Shown here: positions 1 through 7,962 of the stretch, one piece after another
Position numbering within the stretch: the first letter of the stretch is position 1
How the letters are laid out: every line of letters starts with the position of its first letter
Source of the DNA: Pseudomonadota bacterium
GTDB taxonomy: Bacteria > Pseudomonadota > Alphaproteobacteria > Micavibrionales > UBA2020
Assembly (NCBI GenBank): GCA_023444705.1
Contig: JAEXMB010000066.1
Coordinates: 1 to 24,336 of the forward strand
DNA length: 24,336 bases
Direction: 5' to 3'
The notes under the pieces: model-generated
Databases searched by the model: none
What the model was told of the DNA's origin: nothing
Seen by the model: the letters and a program-made list of their open reading frames with translations, nothing else
Translations under genes and position numbers: made by a program

Positions 1-1
1 C

Positions 2-1081
2 GCGGCGATCGTTGCGGGTATGGAAGTCGGCTGGCTTGCCCTGCGCGACCGTCTGAACCAGTATTGGGAAGACCAGCAGGAAGCGCTGAAAGGCCAGGCC
101 GCCCAGCTTAATGCCGGCCAGCTCGACCAGACGCGCCAGCTCGGCTCGTTGTCGGACGCGCAGATGATGAACGAATCCGCGCGCCGGATCCAGCGGCTGG
201 AATACGAGGCGCGCCGCGAGTTCATCAATACCGATGAGGGGTGCCGCTTTGACACCACGGCGGGTTATCTGGGACGCGCTATGTCGATTTCCCGCACGGT
301 TGCGGCGGGCGGGGCGAATGAAATCGGTGCGACCATCAATAACCGCGAAGGCACGCCCGGCGCGCGTGGGCCTGCCGCCGACAATGCGGCGCGCGCATTG
401 CGTGCGCGCAAACTGTTCTGCGATCCTGACAATAACGGCGGTGCTGCCGGTTGCCTTGCCAATGGCGGCGCCTTTGCCGATGCGCATGTTTTACCCAGCC
501 GCACTCTGCTTGGCCGCCCTACGCTTGACCTGACGGATGCGCGTACTATCCCCGCCGTCAACGACTTGGTACGCAATATTGTGGGATATAATGTCCCGCA
601 ACCGGTGAGCAAGTCAGCGCTTGAAACGGCATCCGGTCAGCAAGGCCGCATGGCCGGACGCGAGATCGCCGCGCAAATGGATGCGGCGGGCGGTCTGGTC
701 TGGGGTATTGCGGCTGAACGCATGCCAGCGGGCGCAGCACCCGAAATCGAAGCGATGCGCATGCGTCTTGGCAGCCAGCCCTCGCCCACCCCCAGTGAAT
801 ACGAAATCCGCAAGCAAGTGGTCGAGCAGTTGTGGACGCCAGCTTATTATACGGGCTTGCAGGATGCCGAGAACGCCACCTCCCAAAAGCAGATATACCT
901 GCGTGCTTATTCCGTTATGCAGCTATACAAGCTGATTGAAAAGATGGAGAGAATTTCAACTGTCTATGCGATCCAGACGGCGAACATGGTTGAACGCGCT
1001 GGCCGCAGGTTTGATTTGGTTGAACGCGACAGCACAACGCCGCGCGCAACAACGCCTGACAGCGGAGGCGCAACGCCATGA
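2..1081 (+). CDS. Hypothetical protein, 5' end cut by window; paralogue of the next gene
   Basis: The function is not recognised. The reading frame is open to the window edge. The first ATG (20) has no ribosome-binding site, and alignment with the next gene suggests about 70 residues are missing, so the true start lies outside. Both proteins share the motif DQTRQLGS, a cysteine followed by two residues and DT, a GARGPAA motif, a later FC...GC cysteine pair, a T(L/I)DL segment and a C-terminal helix of the type MQ(x)LYK(x)xE(K/E)ME. The conserved cysteines and the paralogue's signal peptide suggest an exported protein with disulfides. The C-terminus is Thr/Pro-rich. Its stop overlaps the next start (ATGA), so the two are probably translationally coupled. 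A role beside the Dot/Icm system is inferred only from proximity. Confidence 0.8.
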   Translation, partial: AAIVAGMEVGWLALRDRLNQYWEDQQEALKGQAAQLNAGQLDQTRQLGSLSDAQMMNESARRIQRLEYEARREFINTDEGCRFDTTAGYLGRAMSISRTVAAGGANEIGATINNREGTPGARGPAADNAARALRARKLFCDPDNNGGAAGCLANGGAFADAHVLPSRTLLGRPTLDLTDARTIPAVNDLVRNIVGYNVPQPVSKSALETASGQQGRMAGREIAAQMDAAGGLVWGIAAERMPAGAAPEIEAMRMRLGSQPSPTPSEYEIRKQVVEQLWTPAYYTGLQDAENATSQKQIYLRAYSVMQLYKLIEKMERISTVYAIQTANMVERAGRRFDLVERDSTTPRATTPDSGGATP

Positions 1082-2295
1082 TGATGAACAAGATATATGC
1101 AGCCTGTGCAATTGCTGCGGTGGCGGTGATGTTGCCGGCACAGGCGCGCGCGCAATGCGAAAATCCCGCCCTTGCGACGGCGACCATGCAGGCGCTGATG
1201 ACGGCGCAAACAGCGCACATCAACCAGTACACGCAGCAGGAAATCAGCTATCTCGACAAGGACCTCAAGGAAACCGCAACCAAAGAGGTCATGGACCGCT
1301 TTGACCAGTTCCGCAACAATATCCTCGACGCGCTCAACGCCTATGCCGAGCGCCTGATGCCTGAAATGCGCGATATGAGCAAGCAGCTCAGCACCTCCGA
1401 AGTCGACCAGACGCGCCAACTCGGCTCCTTTGACGACGCGCGCCTGCAAAACGAAACGATGCGCCGCCAGCGTGCGCTTGAAGAGCGCATCACGCGCGAA
1501 AGCGATCAGTCGGCTTCGGCCTGCGTTCTTGATACGGTCGGTCAGGGCCAGTCGCGCGGCTATCGCATCGGCCGTGCCGTGGCACGCGGCCTGTCATATG
1601 ACGCGGCGCGCGAACTCAGCGGTGCAAAGGGCACTGTCGGCGCGCGTGGCCCCGCCGCGACGATGGCCGCGATAGATCAGGAATTCGAAAAAAAATTCTG
1701 CAACAAGGAACTGGGCGATCAGGGGTGCGAGACGTCCGGCCCGCTGGCTGGCCGCAACAACGACCTTGGCGGCATGCTGTGGGGTGACCGCCGCACCATC
1801 GACCTCAATACGCCGGAAAACAAGCAGGTGCTGGAAACCGTCGCGCGCAATATCGCAGGCCCGTTGCCGGCCGAGCCGATGACGGCCCAGGAAATCCGCA
1901 GCGCTGCCGGTATCCAGCAAAGCCTGCGCGAACGTTCACGCCGCGCGCGCATCAATACGATTTATAACGCGATCGGCCAGATGACGGGCCAGCGCGTGGG
2001 CGGTACCGGCACCAATACGCAGGATATCCGCGCCGCCACCGGCACGCCGCGCGAAAACGCATCGACCGACGCCAGCTACAATGAAATTCAGGAAGCCGTC
2101 GCGCGCGACCGCTTCAGCGATCCTGAATATCTTTTCAGCATGGTCAATAATCCCGCCGGCCTGGTGCGCGAACTTGGCGCGGTCAACGCCGTGCGCATGA
2201 TGCAGATCAGCGATCTTTACAAGCGCATGGAAGAGCTGGTCTGGGTCGAAGGTGCCGTGCTTGGCGCCATGCTTGACGAGCGTATGGCGAAGTAA
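1078..2295 (+). CDS. Hypothetical exported protein (405 aa), paralogue of the preceding gene
   Basis: The function is not recognised. The start at 1078 is set by a GGAGG 9 nt upstream (1064-1068), and it overlaps the stop of the preceding gene. Residues 1-26 form a signal peptide (basic MMMNKIY, hydrophobic core, cleavage after ARA). Residues 35-110 are long and helical, rich in Q, E and K, followed by DQTRQLGS at 110-117. Cysteines in CVLDT, FCNKE and QGCE match those of the upstream paralogue, as do GARGPAA and the C-terminal LYKRMEE helix. A periplasmic, largely helical protein is likely. The helical Gln-rich N-terminus loosely recalls VirB5/TrbJ-type proteins, but I see no motif that proves such a relation. 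A terminator lies 125 nt downstream. Confidence 0.85.
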   Translation: MMMNKIYAACAIAAVAVMLPAQARAQCENPALATATMQALMTAQTAHINQYTQQEISYLDKDLKETATKEVMDRFDQFRNNILDALNAYAERLMPEMRDMSKQLSTSEVDQTRQLGSFDDARLQNETMRRQRALEERITRESDQSASACVLDTVGQGQSRGYRIGRAVARGLSYDAARELSGAKGTVGARGPAATMAAIDQEFEKKFCNKELGDQGCETSGPLAGRNNDLGGMLWGDRRTIDLNTPENKQVLETVARNIAGPLPAEPMTAQEIRSAAGIQQSLRERSRRARINTIYNAIGQMTGQRVGGTGTNTQDIRAATGTPRENASTDASYNEIQEAVARDRFSDPEYLFSMVNNPAGLVRELGAVNAVRMMQISDLYKRMEELVWVEGAVLGAMLDERMAK

Positions 2296-2421
2296 GCGGC
2301 CTCTATTCCCCTTGTTGATTCCTCTCCCCGTACAATGCCCATCCTAACGGTGTTATGTTATGGGGATTATTGCTATAAATATTTGAAATAATTGATTTAA
2401 TTAAATTATCCCGTAAAAAAC

Positions 2422-2452
2422 GGCCCGCTGAGTCAGGCGGGCCTGTATTTTT
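2422..2452 (+). terminator. Rho-independent terminator after the paralogue pair
   Basis: A perfect 7-bp GC stem (2422-2428 with 2437-2443) with an 8-nt loop is preceded by six A and followed by TGTATTTTT. It ends the transcript of the two upstream genes; the preceding A run could let it also work on the other strand. The surrounding gap 2296-2529 is AT-rich and holds no other recognisable element. Confidence 0.75.
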
Positions 2453-2529
2453 GATCAACTTGAAAACAAACCGCCATCCCGCCAACCACCAACTTCCTGT
2501 GCAGAACGCACAGACCTTGATGAGGGAAG

Positions 2530-2760
2530 ATGACGCTGACCTGGCCGCAGATCAACGACCTGGCCGCCGCACTCAACGCGGCGCATCCTTTCGTTGACCG
2601 CCTGTCGCTGGTGCCCGCGCAATTGCTTTCTCTTGTCTGTGAAGTCAGCGGCGGGGCTGTTTCCTCCCTCAGCGAAGAAGAAGCCAATGCCATCAAATGG
2701 CAGTGGATGAAGCTCGCCGATACGCCGCCCGTCGCGGCGCAGGCAGGGGGGCGCGGATAG
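2530..2760 (+). CDS. Small IscX-like protein (76 aa)
   Basis: The start has a GAGGGAAG ribosome-binding site directly upstream. The sequence fits the IscX/YfhJ family of small acidic iron-sulfur assembly proteins (E. coli IscX is 66 aa): an N-terminal M-x-L-x-W, an AL-x-x-A-x-P-x-x-D block at residues 14-23, a central L-x-x-x-(V/I)-C-(E/D) and a terminal E-x-x-x-x-I-x-x-x-W. IscX binds IscS and iron and modulates cluster assembly. The acidic FDDDP patch of E. coli IscX is missing here, so iron binding may differ. No other isc gene is nearby. The gene sits 3 bp before the RNase J-like gene, an arrangement typical of one operon. The family call rests on a remembered alignment and is moderate. 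Confidence 0.6.
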   Translation: MTLTWPQINDLAAALNAAHPFVDRLSLVPAQLLSLVCEVSGGAVSSLSEEEANAIKWQWMKLADTPPVAAQAGGRG

Positions 2761-2763
2761 GTC

Positions 2764-4470
2764 ATGCCTCCACAGCCGTCAAGACGACTTGCCGATGTGA
2801 CGATGCGCGCTGCCTTTACGGCCGGTGCCCGCCCTTCGGTGTCGTCGGGCGGCAAGAACAAGCCGGCCGCCGGCAAGGGCAACGACGCCGCCAATGACGC
2901 ACCCGTCGCCACGCGCCTGAACTGGCATGTGCTGGGCGGCAACAATCAAAAACGCATCGGCGCCAACTGCGGCCTGTGCGTTTACGACGAAACCCTGCCC
3001 GACGGCACCACGCGCCAGCGCGCGCTGTTGTTTGATGCAGGTGTTCTGGCGGGCGATCCGCGCGCGGCCGAAGATCCGGCGCTGGTTGATTGCGACAATA
3101 TCATCCCCGACCTTACGCCTTATCTTTATAAAAAAGACGATCCGTCGCACAAACCCGAAGTCGCGATTGATTCGATCTATCTGACGCACAGCCACGCCGA
3201 TCACCTGGGTGCCCTGCCCTTCATGATCATGATGGGCTATCAGCTGCCGCGCATCTACGCGACACCCTATACCGTCAAGCGCCTGCAACAGGAACTGACC
3301 ACTGCCGGCATCGCGCCCGCCGACTGGCCGCCGATCTATATGATCGCACCCGGCAAGCCGATCGAGGAAGGTCCCGCCAAAGTCACGGCCTTCTGGGTCA
3401 GCCACTCGACGCCGCAATCGGTAGGCTTTTTCATCGAAACACCCGAGGGCAATATCCTCAATCCCGGCGATTTCAAGCTGGACCAGACGGTCTTGTGGGG
3501 GCCTGCGTTTTCGCAAGCGCAGCTCGAGCGCATCATCGGCGATAAAAAAGTGGACCTGCTGCTGATGGATTCAACCGGTGCGGACCGCGACGTCACCCCG
3601 ATCACCGAAGAAGACGTGCGCCAAACCCTGCGCGAGGTGATGGCCGAACATCCCAACAAGCGCATTGTCATTGCGGTGATGAGCGGCTTTGAAGAAAACC
3701 TCGCCTCCATCGGCCGCGTTGCGGCAGAAAATAGCCGCGACCTGTGGGTTGCGGGCTGGAGCCACGAGCAATCCCTCGACGCGCTGGCGCAAACCGGCAT
3801 GACCTTGCAGGACCGCATCGGCCTGCCGCTCAATGTGCGCGTTCTCGCACCCGGCAAGGCCGCGCGCGATCTGGCCGATGCCAAGCCCAAGCAATCCGTC
3901 GTCGTGGTGACGGGTGCCCAAGGCACGCAACATGCGGCGCTGACACGCGCGGTCGACGGCACGCATAACGCGCTGACGCTTGATCCCAAAAAAGACATCG
4001 TGCTGTTTTGTGCGCCGTCCATTCCCGGGCAGGAGGCGGGGCGTTTCCGCCTGCTGGCGCAATTGCGCCAGAAAGGCATCAAGTTTCTGACCCGTCAGGA
4101 AAAAAATCTCTACGCCCACGCCCACGCGCGCCTGCCCGAGTTGCGCGAGATGGCCAAGATGATCAAACCCGTAACACTGGTGCCCATCCACGGCGACGCC
4201 AGACTGCGCGAGGCCTGCGCGCAGGCCATGCGCGAACAAGGGCACCGCGTGCTGGCCGCGCAAAACGGCGACCTGTTGCGCGTCAGCCGCAAGGCGGGCA
4301 TGACTGTCGCCAGCGCGCACCCGCAGGGCCAGCGCCTGATCGGCTTCAAGACGTTGCAAGGCAGCAGCTGGCAGGACAAGCATTATATGATGGTGCGCAC
4401 ATCCGACCGCAAAAACGCGGCCAACGACGCAGCGCCCAAGCGCCCGCGCATCTTCGACATCGGCAAGTAA
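2764..4470 (+). CDS. RNase J-family metallo-beta-lactamase/beta-CASP nuclease (568 aa)
   Basis: The protein belongs to the family of RNA-processing zinc nucleases that includes RNase J (about 555 aa). Visible metal-site motifs are D91 in LLFDAG, H142-S-H-A-D-H147, H214 in VSHST and D236 in NPGDFK. beta-CASP features are LLLMDSTGAD, TGAQGTQ and, near the C-terminus, P-I-H476-G-D where RNase J usually has HGE. Residues 1-55 are a basic, low-complexity extension not expected in a typical RNase J. Predicted role: cytoplasmic 5'-3' exo/endonuclease in RNA turnover. It follows the IscX-like gene by 3 bp and is probably co-transcribed. Divergence in the core suggests a paralogue rather than the housekeeping copy, but that needs the rest of the genome. 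Confidence 0.8.
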   Translation: MPPQPSRRLADVTMRAAFTAGARPSVSSGGKNKPAAGKGNDAANDAPVATRLNWHVLGGNNQKRIGANCGLCVYDETLPDGTTRQRALLFDAGVLAGDPRAAEDPALVDCDNIIPDLTPYLYKKDDPSHKPEVAIDSIYLTHSHADHLGALPFMIMMGYQLPRIYATPYTVKRLQQELTTAGIAPADWPPIYMIAPGKPIEEGPAKVTAFWVSHSTPQSVGFFIETPEGNILNPGDFKLDQTVLWGPAFSQAQLERIIGDKKVDLLLMDSTGADRDVTPITEEDVRQTLREVMAEHPNKRIVIAVMSGFEENLASIGRVAAENSRDLWVAGWSHEQSLDALAQTGMTLQDRIGLPLNVRVLAPGKAARDLADAKPKQSVVVVTGAQGTQHAALTRAVDGTHNALTLDPKKDIVLFCAPSIPGQEAGRFRLLAQLRQKGIKFLTRQEKNLYAHAHARLPELREMAKMIKPVTLVPIHGDARLREACAQAMREQGHRVLAAQNGDLLRVSRKAGMTVASAHPQGQRLIGFKTLQGSSWQDKHYMMVRTSDRKNAANDAAPKRPRIFDIGK

Positions 4471-4480
4471 CCGCAACGAA

Positions 4481-4514
4481 ATAAGTCCGCTCGCTTTTCT
4501 GCTAACGGACTTAT
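4481..4514. terminator. Inverted repeat between convergent genes, possible bidirectional terminator
   Basis: A perfect 9-bp inverted repeat (ATAAGTCCG at 4481-4489 with its complement at 4506-4514, 16-nt loop) lies between the RNase J-like gene and flgL, which converge. There is no clear T run on either side, so termination is inferred mainly from position. Confidence 0.4.
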
Positions 4515-4556
4515 ATGCGTATCGCCGGCCCGCAAGCGCACAGAGCCGCCAGCCTC

Positions 4557-5567
4557 TTAAATAAAGTTGACCAAGCTCAGCTGGCTGACCGACGAGGTTA
4601 CCTGATAGGCGGCCTCGAGCTGTACTTGCGTGTACTGCAGTTTGATCAGCACTTCGGTCGTGTCGGCGTTCTCGGCGTTGTCGAGCAGGTTTTGCAGTGT
4701 CGCCTTGTCGGCGTTTTGCTGATCCTTGAGGTTTTCCGCCACGGCGTATTTCGCGCTCAGGCTGCTGTTGGCAGAGGTGATTTCCTTCACGCCGGTACGC
4801 GCCAGGTCTTCGACCGCCAGCAGCAATTCGGTGAACTGCGCCATGTCGGGCACGTCGGTCGACTGGTCGGGGATTTTAAGATTGGCTGCCATCGACAGCG
4901 CCGTCATCAGCTTGTCAAAGCCGTTGTCGGGCGCGACGACCGCATAGTCGATCTCGACATCCTGATCGACGCGGATCGACACAGGGCCAGCCGCGCTCAT
5001 CGACGGGTCAAAGCCGACTGCCGTGTCGGACATATTCTTGATGTTGTTGATGACCTGTGCGGTCGAATAGGTACCGTTGAGCCAGTTGGTCATCTGGCTT
5101 TGCGTTTGCATGCCCACCGCCGTGCGGTTGGCCAGCGGCGGCGTTTCCACGGCTGATCCGGCAAAGACATAGCGGCCGTCGGCTTCGGTATTGATTAGCG
5201 TCTGCAAAAAGTCGAGGCTGCTTTTGGCGACGTTGCGGATGGATTCGATATCGACCTCGCCGCCGATCACCTGCACGCCGATGGCGCTGATCAGGTCTTC
5301 GCCCGCCTTGCGCGCGCTGTCCATCGCCGTGTTCATGATCTTGATGCGGTTGCTGGCAAGGTCGATGTTGTTGGTATAGGTCGTCAGGTTTGAAATATCG
5401 GTGCGGTAGCGCATGACGCTTTTGCTTGCGGCGCCAAACCCGCTCATGTTCTCGTACTTCTTCTGCGTGGTCGACTGGCGCTGCAGGTCGGTCATGGTCT
5501 TTTGCAGCGACAGCAGGCGGCTTTGCTGCGCTTGCGACTGGCCGAGGAAGGATATGCCGTTGGTCAT
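4557..5567 (-). CDS. flgL: Flagellar hook-associated protein 3, FlgL (336 aa)
   Basis: FlgL forms the second junction ring between hook and filament, on top of FlgK, and is exported by the flagellar type III machinery without a signal peptide. The N-terminal helix region has the flagellin/FlgL pattern with L-x-x-x-x-x-x-x-Q-R-Q. A DGRYVFAG block (residues 130-137) marks FlgL rather than flagellin, and the C-terminal helix ends LEAAYQVTSSVSQLSLVNFI, the usual flagellin-fold ending. The start is fixed by AGGAGA 8 nt upstream. It follows flgK by 46 bp on the same strand, the usual flgKL order, and probably shares its transcript. Confidence 0.92.
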   Translation of the reverse strand: MTNGISFLGQSQAQQSRLLSLQKTMTDLQRQSTTQKKYENMSGFGAASKSVMRYRTDISNLTTYTNNIDLASNRIKIMNTAMDSARKAGEDLISAIGVQVIGGEVDIESIRNVAKSSLDFLQTLINTEADGRYVFAGSAVETPPLANRTAVGMQTQSQMTNWLNGTYSTAQVINNIKNMSDTAVGFDPSMSAAGPVSIRVDQDVEIDYAVVAPDNGFDKLMTALSMAANLKIPDQSTDVPDMAQFTELLLAVEDLARTGVKEITSANSSLSAKYAVAENLKDQQNADKATLQNLLDNAENADTTEVLIKLQYTQVQLEAAYQVTSSVSQLSLVNFI

Positions 5568-5613
5568 GTTCGTGTTCTCCTGTCTGTCGCGCGGTCACGC
5601 GCGCGAGTGTTTA

Positions 5614-7689
5614 TCAGCGGAAGGCGTTGAAAAGCTCATCCATCATCTGTTCAGCTGCGCTGATCATGCGCGCCGCCGCCGAATAGGCGGTCTGCACGCG
5701 GATCAGCTCGGACAATTCCTGGTCGATGTTGACGCCACTTTCGTCCGACGCGCGCTTGGCCAGCGCCTCGAAGTACGAGGTTTCGCGGTCGGTCTTGGTG
5801 ACGGCGCTGGCGTGGTCCTCGCTCTGGCTTGCGATCATGCTGCGCGAAAAATCGGTAAAGGTCGAATTGGCGACAAGGCCCGTGCTGAGCGTGCCGTCGG
5901 GGCCGACGCCGGTGGTGCGAAAGCCTGCGTGCGCGACGTTGTTGACGGTCAGGCCAAGGGCCTGCATCGGCTCGCCGTTGATGTTGGCGACGCTGATGCT
6001 GCCGCCGCGCGTGGGGGTCATGATCAGCTCGCCACCGGGGCCAAGGCTTGCGCTCATGCCCGGAATGGCGTTGAGCGTGGCCAGCAGGTTCGCCGCCGTG
6101 TCGCCGGGCGCGATGCTGACGGTGACGGCGCTTTGCGTGCCGACCTGTACGCTGAAGGAGGGGTTTTGCGCCGTGGTGGTGCCCGCACTCAGGCCAAGGT
6201 CGCCAAGTCCTGCCGCACCCAGCGAGATGTCGGCGATGTTGATGTCGCCGGTGGTACTCAGGCGCAGCTGGCCAATGCCGTTGAGGCTTGCGACGTTGCT
6301 GCCCACGGTGGTGTTGATGGTGTTGACCAGATCGGTTGCGGTATCGCCCGGGTTGATGTTGATGACATAGGGCGTGCCGCCGATGCTCAGCTGGAAGCTG
6401 GCGGGCGCGGTGATGTTGGGTGCGGCGTCAAGGTCGGGCGCATAGTCGGTGAGGTCGACGTTGCCGACCAGCAATGCGTTTTGCGTCATGCCCGTCGCGG
6501 CAAAGATGGTGCCCGCGGAAATATCGGCGGTGCCGTTGGCGGTCTGGCCCATGTTCATGCCAAAGGCGTAATCCAGCACTTTGCGGATCATCTCGTTTGA
6601 GCCGGGCAGGGCGGTCTGGCCATAGGTGCCTGTGCGCAACAACGTGTTGTCGGCGAGGATGTCGGGGTTGACGCGGATCTCGCCCGCAAAGCCGACATAG
6701 CCGACGGGCGTGGGCGGCGTGGTGCTGGCAGGCACGGTGCGGTTGGCGTCGGTGAACAGGCGCAGGCCCAGCGCGTCAAAACGCTCCGCGGTTTTCTGCG
6801 CCAGTTCGTCGATCTGTGATTGATAGGTGGGCAGCGTCTGGTCGCGCATTTCGATCAGCGCGCCAAGGCTGCCGCCGATGTTGGTCTGGGTGATGTCGAT
6901 GCCTTCAATCAGAATACCGTTGACGCCGCCGCCGGGATAGTAAGAGCCGGCGGATACGGGTGTCAGGTCAAAGGTAACGGTTTTTGCCTTGTCGTCGACC
7001 AGCGTCTCGCCGCGGCGGGTCATCAGGACAAGTTTGTTGTTTTCGGATTTATAGCTCGAGACTTCGATGTATTTCGAGACGTTTTGCACCTGACGGTCGC
7101 GTTCGTCTTCAAGTTCGGCGGTCGAGCGGCCTTGAGAATCAAGAACGGCGATTTTCTGGTTGAGGCCTTCGATGGCCTTGAGCGACTGGTTGAGGTCGTT
7201 GACCGATGATGAAATCTCGGTCTGGATGTCGTTGCGCATCTGGCTGATGAGCGTGCTGAAATCGTTCATCGCGCGCGCGGCGTCCTGTGCGGCGTTGACG
7301 GTGCTGGCCAGCTTGAAGGTATCGTTGGGCGCGGTCGACAAATCGGCGAAGGCGTCGTTGAGTTTGCCAAGGCGCGCGGCGATGGAGCGTTCGGCCTCGG
7401 ACGCGCCGTGGAATTCCTGAATGCGGTTGAGGTAGGTTTCGGTGGTGGCGCTGTTGGCGGTGACGCTGTTTTGTTTGACGAGGTCGCGCATCAGGGTCTG
7501 GTCGACCTTGCGCAGGATGGCCTGCAGCTTGACGCCCGCGCCCTCGCCGCCGATGAGCAGGGTCTCCTGCGGCAAAATTTTCCGGGTATATCCTTCCACG
7601 CCTGCGTTCGAGATATTATTGGAAATAACATCAAGATTACGCTGTGCGGCCCTTAACCCACTGATCGCATTATCTAAAGCGATACTCAT
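5614..7689 (-). CDS. flgK: Flagellar hook-associated protein 1, FlgK (691 aa)
   Basis: FlgK caps the hook and joins it to the filament through FlgL. The N-terminus (residues 1-35) has the rod/hook family signature with SNNISNAGVEGYTR, and the C-terminus has GVNIDQELSELIRVQTAYSAAARM..., the axial-protein D0 helix. The middle carries two successive segments (about 428-502 and 508-583) of the flagellin IN-motif type: beta-rich sequence around a P-G-D-T-A-x-(D/N)-L-(V/L) core followed by G-x-L-x-(L/M). This makes the protein longer than the 550 or so residues of enteric FlgK. A sigma-54-type promoter lies 69-85 nt upstream of the start. The Shine-Dalgarno sequence is weak. Confidence 0.93.
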   Translation of the reverse strand: MSIALDNAISGLRAAQRNLDVISNNISNAGVEGYTRKILPQETLLIGGEGAGVKLQAILRKVDQTLMRDLVKQNSVTANSATTETYLNRIQEFHGASEAERSIAARLGKLNDAFADLSTAPNDTFKLASTVNAAQDAARAMNDFSTLISQMRNDIQTEISSSVNDLNQSLKAIEGLNQKIAVLDSQGRSTAELEDERDRQVQNVSKYIEVSSYKSENNKLVLMTRRGETLVDDKAKTVTFDLTPVSAGSYYPGGGVNGILIEGIDITQTNIGGSLGALIEMRDQTLPTYQSQIDELAQKTAERFDALGLRLFTDANRTVPASTTPPTPVGYVGFAGEIRVNPDILADNTLLRTGTYGQTALPGSNEMIRKVLDYAFGMNMGQTANGTADISAGTIFAATGMTQNALLVGNVDLTDYAPDLDAAPNITAPASFQLSIGGTPYVININPGDTATDLVNTINTTVGSNVASLNGIGQLRLSTTGDINIADISLGAAGLGDLGLSAGTTTAQNPSFSVQVGTQSAVTVSIAPGDTAANLLATLNAIPGMSASLGPGGELIMTPTRGGSISVANINGEPMQALGLTVNNVAHAGFRTTGVGPDGTLSTGLVANSTFTDFSRSMIASQSEDHASAVTKTDRETSYFEALAKRASDESGVNIDQELSELIRVQTAYSAAARMISAAEQMMDELFNAFR
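5941..6408 (-). repeat. Two tandem flagellin-IN-like segments inside flgK
   Basis: FlgK residues 428-502 and 508-583 are related repeats of about 75 aa. Each has a beta-rich stretch ending in (N/A)PGDTA, then a helix (D/N)LVNTINT or NLLATLNA, then G-(Q/E)-L-(R/I)-(L/M) and a final LGL. They are probably surface-exposed variable domains of the hook-filament junction. Confidence 0.6.
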
Positions 7690-7757
7690 GACACTTCATC
7701 CCGTCTCTGTTATCCCCTGCGTGCCGGTCACGTCGGGTCTTCTTCTGCCTGTATCGG

Positions 7758-7774
7758 AGCAAGGGGCATGCCAG
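7758..7774 (-). promoter_or_regulatory. Sigma-54-type promoter for flgKL
   Basis: Read on the - strand, the site is CTGGCATGCCCCTTGCT. It differs from the sigma-54 consensus YTGGCACGrNNNTTGCW at the sixth base of TGGCAC and at the degenerate r. The GG (-24) and GC (-12) elements are correctly spaced, and it lies about 70 nt upstream of the flgK start. Sigma-54 control of hook and hook-associated genes is established in Caulobacter. A typical activator (FlbD) site was not identified. Confidence 0.55.
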
Positions 7775-7852
7775 ATTGGCCGGCCTTGGGGATATGGTTG
7801 GCTATATCTCTCTTATTATTGGAAAATTTCGCAGGTAGGGTGACGGCTTCTC

Positions 7853-7882
7853 TTGCCACGGACGCGGCTTGCGCTTTATTAT
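7853..7882 (+). promoter_or_regulatory. Candidate sigma-70 promoter for the dotI/icmL-led operon
   Basis: TTGCCA (7853-7858) and TATTAT (7877-7882) are 18 bp apart in the divergent flgK-dotI gap, 80 nt before the preferred start at 7963. If real, translation cannot begin at the upstream alternative ATG at 7768. Spacing and bases fit, but this is pattern matching only. Confidence 0.4.
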
Positions 7883-7962
7883 TTATCAAGGGAGTTTGTC
7901 GCTGGCCGCATGCGCGGGCGGCGGCCGGGCAATGCCCATCGGGGAACAAGGATATAGCTTTT

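Noticed and set aside
5413..6600. 395-aa + strand frame across flgK and flgL
   Set aside because: Ala/Asp/Gly/Val-rich antisense shadow of two clear flagellar genes.
7768..7962. Upstream extension of the first DotI-like protein with a hydrophobic N-terminal segment
   Set aside because: Overlaps the flgK sigma-54-type site and a candidate promoter, and makes the protein too long for the family, although a plausible Shine-Dalgarno precedes it.
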